Shown here: positions 52,865 through 59,661 of the stretch, piece by piece
Numbering within the stretch: the first letter of the stretch is position 1
How the letters are laid out: each line of letters begins with the position of its first letter
Assembly: GCA_039030555.1 (NCBI GenBank)
Contig: JBCCDY010000006.1
Span: 253,863 to 317,862 of the forward strand
Length of the DNA: 64,000 bases
Direction of reading: 5' to 3'
From: JBCCDY01 sp039030555
GTDB lineage: Bacteria; Bacteroidota; Bacteroidia; Cytophagales; Cyclobacteriaceae
Made by a program: the position numbers and the translations under genes
Notes under the pieces: model-generated
The model's input: the letters and a program-made list of their open reading frames with translations, nothing else
Databases searched by the model: none
Told to the model about the DNA's origin: nothing

Positions 52865-53209
52865 TTAGTCACTGAAATGAACACGCTCAATCAGCAGTTC
52901 TTCCCCCTGAATGATGTTTTTTGTAGGATGCCCGTTTCGGCATTTAAAATGGTAATTATGTATTTCATCCACGGAGCCGCATAACTCACATTTGACCTTA
53001 ATCGGCACCTGATTGATGTTCAGAGTGGCGTTTTTATATTGTGTCTGGTCTTCAATAACAGCAGAAAAAGCGTTTTGCATGAGTATCGGTTCTACGTTCG
53101 ACAGCAGACCTACTTTCAAATCAATAGCCTGAAGATTTTTGAGCTCTTCTTTATCAAATTCCTGCTCTAACGTTCTGAATATATTTCTGACCAGAGATAC
53201 CTCGTGCAT
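52865..53209 (-). CDS. hypA: Nickel chaperone HypA
   Basis: 114 aa. N-terminal MHEVSLV with the nickel-binding Met-His-Glu. The zinc site is CELC (C74, C77) and CRNGH (C89, H93) instead of a second CxxC, so the fourth zinc ligand is probably His93 rather than a cysteine. Works with HypB in nickel insertion. It starts 1 nt after the TPR gene stop. Confidence 0.93.
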   Translation of the reverse strand: MHEVSLVRNIFRTLEQEFDKEELKNLQAIDLKVGLLSNVEPILMQNAFSAVIEDQTQYKNATLNINQVPIKVKCELCGSVDEIHNYHFKCRNGHPTKNIIQGEELLIERVHFSD

Positions 53210-53210
53210 C

Positions 53211-54671
53211 TTAACCTTTTAATAATGAAACGCCCAGTTCCTGTAAATGCTCCAAATGTTTGCCAGCCTGTTCAAGTAGACTCTCTTCGGACGTAAGCTT
53301 ACTGATTTCTCCAGCCTTTTTTAACATATCGTTATACCGCACCCTTTCCATCGTTTCGTTGATGTTATGTACCCTCCAGCAGGCCTCTAAAAAATTAAGG
53401 ATGGTATAAGCCCGCTCCTGTGGATATTCTTCCGCCGTCCTGATTTCCAATGCCTCTGAGTAAAAGGAAATTGCCTTTTCAAGGTTATCCCCGGTTTTTG
53501 CGGGTGGGTACTTTTGCAATGCATTAGCATAATTATTGGCTACCATTGCAAATTCATAGGGGTATTGTTCTTTCGTATAAAAAGATAGACATTCCTTAAA
53601 CGAGGTGGCCGAAAAAGCGGCCCACATACCCTTCTTTTTTTCATCGGCTGGAATCTCGGCATAAATCACAGCCAGATTATGCTGTATCTCAAAATATATG
53701 TGAGGGGCCTCATCTCTGGTAAATGTTTTTAACGCCTTCTGATAGGTATCAATCGCCGTTTGATAGAATTGGGGATTTCCATTCTGTGCCCATGTGTAAA
53801 GTAAAGTCCCTTTTTTCATTAAAGCTGAAGCCTGAAATTCGGGAATGTGCTCCTCCGAATAAATCTCTACAGCCCTGTTTACATAGCCTAGTGCCTCGGA
53901 GAAACTTTGTTCTATGTTAGCAATATCTGTCGCCTGAAGGAGTAAGGAAGCAATGGTGATTTGATCACCGGTTTTTTCATAGTATTTAAGGCACTCTCCT
54001 ATTAATAGTTTTACTTTTTCAGAACCTTCGGTTAAACCAGATTTTTCAAAATGGATGTTAATTAATTCAATCTTTAGACTAAATCTGGCCTCATCCGTTA
54101 ACTCCTCGGAAAGGCAATTATTCAAGTGGTTTTCTGCCTCTTGAAACAGCTTATGATCGATCAAATAGGTAACGTACTGTTTAGTGGTAAAGGCTTTGGC
54201 TTCTACATTCGGACTCAGCTCCATAGCTTTTGAATACAGTTCTCCAACCTGTACTTCCAGATTCAGGTAGTGAGCAAGTACGGCCCGATTATGGCAATCG
54301 TAATACTCATTAAGATCGAACTCGCCGCCGGTTAATTCTCCACCGTTGATCAAATGAAGCCTTGAACTGATATCTTTTTTTAAGCCTTCGTTACCAACAA
54401 AATTCAGGGCTTCTTTTGCGTATCCAATTCTACTCAAAATCAAACCGATGAGGGATTGAGGATCAAAGGGAACGGGACGAAAAACGGTGGGTGGCTCACT
54501 ATTATTCCAGATAAATGGAGAAATGATCTCATCGTTGTTCACAATAATGAACGCTTCGCTACGGTCAATTTCTGAAAGATCTTTGACCTGTACATGCTGG
54601 GATAGCCCTTCCACTTCTTTAACAGCCTGATTGATCTCGCTTATATTGTTTGAGGTATAGATGTGGATCAT
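53211..54671 (-). CDS. TPR-repeat protein of the hydrogenase cluster
   Basis: 486 aa, no signal peptide. Several TPR-like helix pairs in the C-terminal two thirds: FSEALGYVNRAVEIYSEEHIPEF, YQTAIDTYQKALKTFTRDEAPHIY, FKECLSFYTKEQYPYEFAMVANNYANALQKYPP, and LEKAISFYSEALEIRTAEEYPQERAYTILN. The first ~130 residues are a different domain (YGYAKEALNFVG-like, mixed alpha/beta). It would be a scaffold for the hydrogenase or its maturation complex; unknown in detail. It lies 8 nt downstream of the 106-aa gene and is directly upstream of hypA. Confidence 0.8.
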   Translation of the reverse strand: MIHIYTSNNISEINQAVKEVEGLSQHVQVKDLSEIDRSEAFIIVNNDEIISPFIWNNSEPPTVFRPVPFDPQSLIGLILSRIGYAKEALNFVGNEGLKKDISSRLHLINGGELTGGEFDLNEYYDCHNRAVLAHYLNLEVQVGELYSKAMELSPNVEAKAFTTKQYVTYLIDHKLFQEAENHLNNCLSEELTDEARFSLKIELINIHFEKSGLTEGSEKVKLLIGECLKYYEKTGDQITIASLLLQATDIANIEQSFSEALGYVNRAVEIYSEEHIPEFQASALMKKGTLLYTWAQNGNPQFYQTAIDTYQKALKTFTRDEAPHIYFEIQHNLAVIYAEIPADEKKKGMWAAFSATSFKECLSFYTKEQYPYEFAMVANNYANALQKYPPAKTGDNLEKAISFYSEALEIRTAEEYPQERAYTILNFLEACWRVHNINETMERVRYNDMLKKAGEISKLTSEESLLEQAGKHLEHLQELGVSLLKG

Positions 54672-54679
54672 AATGTGTT

Positions 54680-55000
54680 TTAGCCCTGAAAATTTATCTT
54701 AATATACCGTTTTGAATCATTTAGCTTGAAACTTAGCGGACGATCCTCAGAATCAAGTTCGTGATCGATCAATATATCCATGATCGCAATCGATTTTGTC
54801 CCTTTTAAATCCTTATCCTTGACCAGATACTCTTTAGATTCGTGCAATTTAGGGAACCAGCTATTTGAGCTGGGTGACACCAAAAGTACATCCTGTTCTT
54901 TTTTATAGCAGATGTATACAGAGTTTTCATCCTGAAATATCGGCCCGGAAACAGAAGGTGATACAATCAAATGAGAAGATTTTAGGTTAATCCCGTTCAT
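54680..55000 (-). CDS. Small conserved-position protein of the hydrogenase cluster, unknown
   Basis: 106 aa, no signal peptide, no cysteine pair, predicted mostly beta (HLIVSPSVSGPIFQDENSVYICYKKEQDVLLVSPSSNSWF, KSIAIMDILIDHELDSEDRPLSFKLNDSKRYIKINF). Not a Rieske, ferredoxin or cytochrome-type protein. Its start overlaps the maturation-protease stop by 14 nt, so it is co-translated. Candidate accessory subunit or assembly factor for the hydrogenase; no family recognised. Confidence 0.7.
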   Translation of the reverse strand: MNGINLKSSHLIVSPSVSGPIFQDENSVYICYKKEQDVLLVSPSSNSWFPKLHESKEYLVKDKDLKGTKSIAIMDILIDHELDSEDRPLSFKLNDSKRYIKINFQG

Positions 55001-55472
55001 TTTCAGTCACTTGAAGATCACCCAGAATTAAGGAGACCACCTTATCACCAGCCTTTACCACTTCCTTCGACATAATGGTATCAAGCCGTGTATTATCTAC
55101 AGCAATCAGATACACTTGAATATCGGAAGGATATTCGTCACCCAAAATCTTTTTTGCATAGGAAAGCGCCTGATCCCATTTGAGGCTGTGAAGAAACACC
55201 ATTGGGTCATCAACCGGGGCTCTTAGAACTTCTGCTGCCGGTACTTTGTATAAAGTTCCAGGTACTTCTCCAGTGTTAACCACAGCATCTACAATAATAA
55301 TTTTGCTATGGCCTTTTAGATTGAAAAGTACTTCAAAAGCTGAGGTACCCATATCAAAAATGGTGATATCGTCACGAAAATCCACTTTCTTCTGAACTTC
55401 TTGGATGATGTGTATCCCGATACCATCATCACTTCTAACCGGGTTTCCAAAACCCATTACCGCTGTCTTCAT
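54987..55472 (-). CDS. hupD: Hydrogenase maturation endopeptidase
   Basis: 161 aa. M52-type protease that removes the C-terminal tail of the large subunit. Motifs: GFGNPVRSDDGIG (nickel-sensing Asp), IIIVDAVVNTGEVPGT (second Asp), and FLHSLKWDQAL (His). Its substrate is expected to be the large subunit at 55533-57122, cut after His514. It starts 7 nt after the U-run of the hairpin at 55478-55508, so its expression depends on read-through. Confidence 0.93.
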   Translation of the reverse strand: MKTAVMGFGNPVRSDDGIGIHIIQEVQKKVDFRDDITIFDMGTSAFEVLFNLKGHSKIIIVDAVVNTGEVPGTLYKVPAAEVLRAPVDDPMVFLHSLKWDQALSYAKKILGDEYPSDIQVYLIAVDNTRLDTIMSKEVVKAGDKVVSLILGDLQVTENERD

Positions 55473-55477
55473 AGGAT

Positions 55478-55508
55478 CAAAAAAATACCCGTAATCGCTT
55501 ACGGGTAT
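55478..55508 (-). terminator. Intrinsic terminator between hupL and hupD
   Basis: ATACCCGTAA (55485-55494) and TTACGGGTAT (55499-55508) are perfect inverse complements around a 4-nt loop. On the minus strand they are followed by seven U (plus-strand A at 55479-55485). It lies 25 nt after the large-subunit stop and 6 nt before the protease start codon. No room for a promoter exists in between, so accessory genes are likely expressed by partial read-through. Confidence 0.85.
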
Positions 55509-55532
55509 GTAATAAGTAAATGAAAAGTCGGA

Positions 55533-57122
55533 CTATAATTTAAATCTTGCAAGTTCTTCTCCTGACTTTTGGTCATGGGCATGAACGGTACAAACGAGGC
55601 ATGAATCAAAGGAACGAGCCACCATTCCAACTTCTACCGGATCGGTGGGATCTTCAATTTCAGTTCCTTCCAAAGCCGCTTCAATCGGTCCAGCCTTACC
55701 TTCTGAATCATTAGGTCCTACGTTCCATGTCGTTGGTGCTACTACCTGATAGTTTTTGATCACACCTCCTTCAACTTCAATCCAGTGGGCTAGTGCACCT
55801 CTCGCTGCTTCCGTAGCCCCGAAACCTTTCCCGTCTTTTTCTTCGGGTTTAATGTAGAATTCATCATCCAGTTTTACCTCCGATAACCACTGGTTAATGT
55901 ATTCATACAATCTTGGTGCTTCATGCATTCGCGCAAGAGTCCTTGTGAACACATTAGCTCCCATATTCTTAATAATATCACCAAATAATGGGTCCTGAAT
56001 CTGATGATCCATATTGTTAGGGTTAGCGTTCATGATAACCCTTGCCAAAGGACCTGCTTCAGCAGCATGATCCATATATCTTGGCGCTTTGGACCAGCTG
56101 TATTTTTCAGTAAAATCCGAATGTTCAAGGCTTTTAGATTCTACCGGGGTCGGAAGCGGCTCATCCCAAGGATGTGCAGGAGGTACAGTCTCAAACCACG
56201 TATGATCCACATGTTCCATAATCTGCTTATGGTCGAACTCGTGGTAATTCGTTCCATCAAAGAATCCACTTGAACTGATCAAGGCCTGATTTCGGCCATC
56301 GACCGTAGGTTTATTGTAGCGATCTTTGTGGAGATAGGTACCATAAGCAAGGAATTTCCCAACACCCTGGCCAAACTTGTCCAGACCAAACTCCAATGAA
56401 GCCCTGATAAACAATCCTAAATCACTATTTCTCTGGGAGTCGTTCTCTTCTACCCAAGCCATTAAATCATCCCATGACTTAATCTGAAGGTATCGTTCAA
56501 CGGAACAACCAAGCCAGATAGTCTCCAGCCAGTCGTTTCTGAACTGGTTCATAATGGCGTGCGCCCGGGTAATGTCTTTTAATGTTGGAGCACACATAAC
56601 GCCTCCCGGAACCATATAACTGGAGTGAGGCCACTGCCCTCCAAAAAGGGCATAAACTTCAACCGGGCGACCACTGGCCGTAACTCCCGCCTGAAAAGAA
56701 GATCCCGTATATGCGGCAAATCTTTTTACAACCTCCTGATACAAGGGTTTACTGGCGAATTTCTTATTGGCCATATCAGTGGCAAAAATCGCGTAAAACC
56801 ACCTTGGTATACTTTGAATGGTTTCCGTAGCCTGACCTATTGCCCTTAAAAGCAGTGCATTTGGAGTCAGGGTCGTACCCCATGCTGTATCTAGTGCGGA
56901 AGAGGCACAATACAGGTGTGATCCTCCACAAATACCACAGATTCTTGGTGTTACGATCAAACCCGATTGAGGATCTTTTCCTTCCATGATCTTTTCAAAA
57001 CCCCGAAACATGGCTGCCTGAGTATGCGCTTTGGTCACCACCCCATTTTCCATGTAGACCTTTACGTCTAGGTCTCCCTCTACCCTTCCTACTGGTGATA
57101 TATTTAATTCTTTGGTCGACAT
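55533..57122 (-). CDS. hupL: [NiFe]-hydrogenase large subunit (group 2a-like)
   Basis: 529 aa, carries the H2-activating Ni-Fe site. L1 motif RICGICGGSH (C62, C65). L2 motif RSFDSCLVCTVH (C508, C511) near the C-terminus, followed by a 15-residue tail after His514 that the protease removes. Ser507 stands where most families have Pro (DPCxxC). The sequence around L2 (CLVCTVHAHD, ELARFKL) resembles cyanobacterial HupL and mycobacterial Huc. No signal peptide. It lies 7 nt downstream of the small subunit and is followed by the terminator at 55478-55508. Confidence 0.95.
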   Translation of the reverse strand: MSTKELNISPVGRVEGDLDVKVYMENGVVTKAHTQAAMFRGFEKIMEGKDPQSGLIVTPRICGICGGSHLYCASSALDTAWGTTLTPNALLLRAIGQATETIQSIPRWFYAIFATDMANKKFASKPLYQEVVKRFAAYTGSSFQAGVTASGRPVEVYALFGGQWPHSSYMVPGGVMCAPTLKDITRAHAIMNQFRNDWLETIWLGCSVERYLQIKSWDDLMAWVEENDSQRNSDLGLFIRASLEFGLDKFGQGVGKFLAYGTYLHKDRYNKPTVDGRNQALISSSGFFDGTNYHEFDHKQIMEHVDHTWFETVPPAHPWDEPLPTPVESKSLEHSDFTEKYSWSKAPRYMDHAAEAGPLARVIMNANPNNMDHQIQDPLFGDIIKNMGANVFTRTLARMHEAPRLYEYINQWLSEVKLDDEFYIKPEEKDGKGFGATEAARGALAHWIEVEGGVIKNYQVVAPTTWNVGPNDSEGKAGPIEAALEGTEIEDPTDPVEVGMVARSFDSCLVCTVHAHDQKSGEELARFKL

Positions 57123-57129
57123 TTCAATA

Positions 57130-58089
57130 CTATTTTGAAGTTTCTAATAAGGTCTTATTGCTAGGGCTAACTTTACCAACTCCTGCTTTCAGATAATACA
57201 TTAATTTACTTTCACCCGTAGGTACGTCTTTCGGGAATACACCAAGATATTTCATGGTTTTCAATACACTTCCCTTTTTGAGATCATGATGAGGGAACCC
57301 AGGCTCCGTACAGCCCAAGCATGGATGATTTGCTCTGGTTTTGCTGGATTGCCTGTTCCAGAGGATGTTATTACAACTCGCTCTGGTCATTGGCCCTCTG
57401 CACCCTACTTCATAAAACAAACATCCACCACGTTGACCGAAATGACCATCTTCTTTTTGAACAAAATTTCTGGTGTTGGGACAGCCTGTCTGAACAAAAT
57501 CAGTAAAAAATGTTTTTGGCCTGTGATATTCATCAACAACAACATCACCAATTCTTCCTGTTGAAACAGCTACGAGAATCTGTGTTACCCAGTCGGGGTG
57601 AGCCGGACAGCCAGGAATGTTGATTACCGGAAGGCCTCCTTTAGATACGTAATTCGCCCCCAATAGTCCTCCTTTATTTTTTTTCAGGAATTGCATACCT
57701 GTTGATTCGCTTGGATTAGGTGGTACGGCAGGAATTCCACCCCAGGTTGCGCAGTCACCAATAGCTACGGTGAACTGAGTTACAGCTGCAAGTTCTTTGA
57801 CCCAGTCCATCATGGGACGATCGGCAAAGTAGTTCATCGTACCAGATCCATTCGGCCCCTGAATAATGGAACCTTCGAATACGAAAATGTCCAATTGAAT
57901 TTTTCCGTCCAGAATATCGCGTAACATATCCGATACCTGATCGCCAATTTCAAGTCCGATTGATGGGTGCCAGAGAATATTGATACCAAAGTCAGTGACC
58001 AGTTCGACAACTGTTGGTTCCTCCGCATCTAAGAAAGACATAGTGTTGCCACTACATGCACCGCCTTGAAGCCAAAGTAGATTTGCCAT
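57130..58089 (-). CDS. hupS: [NiFe]-hydrogenase small subunit (group 2a-like)
   Basis: 319 aa, no Tat signal, so the enzyme is cytoplasmic or bound to the inner face of the membrane. N-terminus LLWLQGGACSGNTMSFLDAEE, then FGINILWHPSIGLEIG, is like cyanobacterial HupS. Further cysteines: GDCATWGG, NIPGCPAHPDW, QTGCPNTRNF, GGCLFYEVGCRGPMTRASCNN and HPCLGCTEPGFP. The usual first proximal-cluster Cys (CTGC in periplasmic enzymes) is absent in QGGACSG. Mycobacterial Huc, of the same group, is reported to have [3Fe-4S] clusters. First gene of the hydrogenase unit. Confidence 0.94.
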   Translation of the reverse strand: MANLLWLQGGACSGNTMSFLDAEEPTVVELVTDFGINILWHPSIGLEIGDQVSDMLRDILDGKIQLDIFVFEGSIIQGPNGSGTMNYFADRPMMDWVKELAAVTQFTVAIGDCATWGGIPAVPPNPSESTGMQFLKKNKGGLLGANYVSKGGLPVINIPGCPAHPDWVTQILVAVSTGRIGDVVVDEYHRPKTFFTDFVQTGCPNTRNFVQKEDGHFGQRGGCLFYEVGCRGPMTRASCNNILWNRQSSKTRANHPCLGCTEPGFPHHDLKKGSVLKTMKYLGVFPKDVPTGESKLMYYLKAGVGKVSPSNKTLLETSK

Positions 58090-58188
58090 ATTGAGTAGTT
58101 TGTAAATTTTAAATTCGAAATCTGCTTCAGATTATAATTTTGACATTTAAAGCAGATACTTATTAAATATATGACAATTGAAGCTAAG

Positions 58189-58204
58189 TAGAAAATATTT
58201 TCTA
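58189..58204. promoter_or_regulatory. 16-bp palindrome upstream of hupS
   Basis: TAGAAAATATTTTCTA is a perfect palindrome about 100 nt before the hupS start. It may be an operator of the hydrogenase unit. AT-rich palindromes arise easily by chance, so confidence is low. Confidence 0.3.
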
Positions 58205-58326
58205 ATAAGAAATTTAGTAAACCAAATCTTATGGAATTTTATATTTGATACTTACGATCAGGATATGAGTTAAGCTTAGTTCAATGCTGTTAAGCTGAAT
58301 TCGATTTAAAAATCCTTTATATCTCG

Positions 58327-58411
58327 AAACCTGTCAGGTCTTCTCTATGAAAGAAAGGCAGAACTTTTCAATAGATAATCAATATCCGAAACCCAAATAC
58401 CTGACAGGTTT
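58327..58411. repeat. Inverted repeat with ACCTG(T/A)CAGGT arms
   Basis: AAACCTGTCAGGT (58327-58339) and ACCTGACAGGTTT (58399-58411) are exact inverse complements 59 bp apart. Each arm contains an 11-bp near-palindrome. The element continues into a GC-richer stretch. It looks like a dispersed intergenic repeat (REP/MITE-like) rather than a gene. Confidence 0.5.
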
Positions 58412-58552
58412 TGACAGAAGCGTGAAATTCCAATGTCAAGCCCGCCTGAACGAGGTAGTCGGTCAGGCCCGCCCAAAATTAACCGTTCGGACGGATAAGG
58501 GAATGACGGTGCCGTCTGTCCTTGGCTTAAAGGCATTCAACTTTAAAGTTGG

Positions 58553-58915
58553 TTAGTTATTACAAACATCAAATGCCTCAAGCGGAATGGTAACGGTTCC
58601 TCTGGCATCTTTAGCTGCTAATCTTCTCATATACTCACCGTTAATTAAAGCGAGCTTCCGTGAGGTACAGCTTTTAATTTTCCTTTTGATCAGTTTTAAG
58701 GGGTTTCCTGACCATGCAAAAACAAGATAAATATCCCAGTTGCCTTTCACTGGAATAATGTGATCGATCACAGCACTATCCAGAAGCCAGTCGTCGGAAT
58801 AAAACAACTTGAAATCACATGAGGTCCCGGCTCTTCCGTTATTCAACCCCTGATTCTTATGTTTTATCATATTCTCATAACTGGCATTATCGATATAGAC
58901 CTTCCTATATGCCAT
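58553..58915 (-). CDS. Protein of unknown function behind a TetR gene
   Basis: 120 aa, no signal peptide, no membrane segment. Segments: MAYRKVYIDNASYENMIKHKNQGLNNGRAG, WDIYLVFAWSGNPLKLIKRKIKS, and YMRRLAAKDARGTVTIPLEAF. No family recognised. Its start overlaps the TetR stop by 11 nt, so the two are translationally coupled and share the promoter next to the aldehyde dehydrogenase gene. Confidence 0.6.
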   Translation of the reverse strand: MAYRKVYIDNASYENMIKHKNQGLNNGRAGTSCDFKLFYSDDWLLDSAVIDHIIPVKGNWDIYLVFAWSGNPLKLIKRKIKSCTSRKLALINGEYMRRLAAKDARGTVTIPLEAFDVCNN

Positions 58916-59564
58916 TTCTTTTATTCAATTCCATGAACTGCTGATATTCTTTTAAACCAAGGTCTGTCATCCAGCCCAGAACATTGCACCAGAGACGAGC
59001 TTTGAATTCGTCAATCTCCGGGTCGGATGTTTCGTACTGTAAGGAGTTTTGATGCAGCCAAAGGTTTGAGATCATCCATAAATTATGAGCCATTTGATGG
59101 ATGGTATGATCATCATAAGAACTTTTAAAAGCTCCTCTTGAAATATTAAACCTCAATACCTGCACATACTGATTGATCTCCCATTCCATGTGCTGCCGGT
59201 GCTTTTGGGCTATTTCAGTATTGCTCCTTAGCACTTCCAGCGTATCTATGTAGAAGAATCTGTAATCCAGTTGTAAATCAAACAGATTGGACCAGTGATA
59301 ATCGAGATGTTCAAACAAGGGAACTACAGTTAGTTCTTTTAGTAATTCTGTTTGCCTGCTTAATATGGCTTTATATAAAGCTTGTAGGATTTCCTGTTTA
59401 TTCTGGTAGTGATAGGCCAGATTACCAACGCTTACAAAAGCTTCATCGGCGATGTGCTGAAGTCGCACATTGACAAAGCCATTAGAATTGAAAAGCTTTA
59501 AAGCAGCTTTTAAAATATTGGATTTGGTCTCTTTCACTTTGAACTGACGGAACGTTATTAACAA
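58905..59564 (-). CDS. TetR-family transcriptional regulator
   Basis: 219 aa. N-terminal helix-turn-helix (SNILKAALKLFNSNGFVNVRLQHIADEAFVSVGNLAYHYQNKQEILQALY). The remaining ~150 residues are a helical ligand-binding and dimer domain. Divergent from the aldehyde dehydrogenase gene, with an inverted repeat (59586-59608) in the shared 97-nt gap. It probably represses that gene and itself; ligand unknown. Confidence 0.9.
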   Translation of the reverse strand: MLITFRQFKVKETKSNILKAALKLFNSNGFVNVRLQHIADEAFVSVGNLAYHYQNKQEILQALYKAILSRQTELLKELTVVPLFEHLDYHWSNLFDLQLDYRFFYIDTLEVLRSNTEIAQKHRQHMEWEINQYVQVLRFNISRGAFKSSYDDHTIHQMAHNLWMISNLWLHQNSLQYETSDPEIDEFKARLWCNVLGWMTDLGLKEYQQFMELNKRNGI

Positions 59565-59585
59565 AAGTGTAATGAATAAGGGCTC

Positions 59586-59608
59586 AATACTTTATGAATT
59601 TAAGTATT
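59586..59608. promoter_or_regulatory. Candidate TetR operator
   Basis: AATACTT (59586-59592) and AAGTATT (59602-59608) form an inverted repeat with a 9-nt spacer in the promoter gap between the TetR and aldehyde dehydrogenase genes. Size and position suit a TetR-type operator. Confidence 0.4.
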
Positions 59609-59661
59609 AATTGACAATATTTAGGTAAAGCCATCACTTCAATCAACCTTACACTATTGTT

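Larger units (their letters stand above)
58090..58552. other. Regulatory and repeat-bearing gap upstream of hupS
   Basis: 463 bases between hupS and the 120-aa gene, both on the minus strand. It holds an 8-bp inverted repeat ATCTGCTT (58120-58127) / AAGCAGAT (58150-58157), a 16-bp palindrome at 58189-58204, and a repeat element at 58327-58411. A GC-richer stretch follows to 58540. The hupS promoter must lie here, but no consensus promoter pair was clear. Short reading frames across 58345-58556 have no recognisable product. Confidence 0.6.

Noticed and set aside
54680..55000. 106-aa protein as a Rieske or ferredoxin-like electron carrier for the hydrogenase
   Set aside because: It has only one cysteine and no CxH or CxxC motif, so it cannot hold an iron-sulfur cluster of that kind.
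58345..58556. Short reading frames on both strands upstream of hupS
   Set aside because: They lie in a repeat-bearing intergenic element, mirror each other on opposite strands and have no recognisable product.
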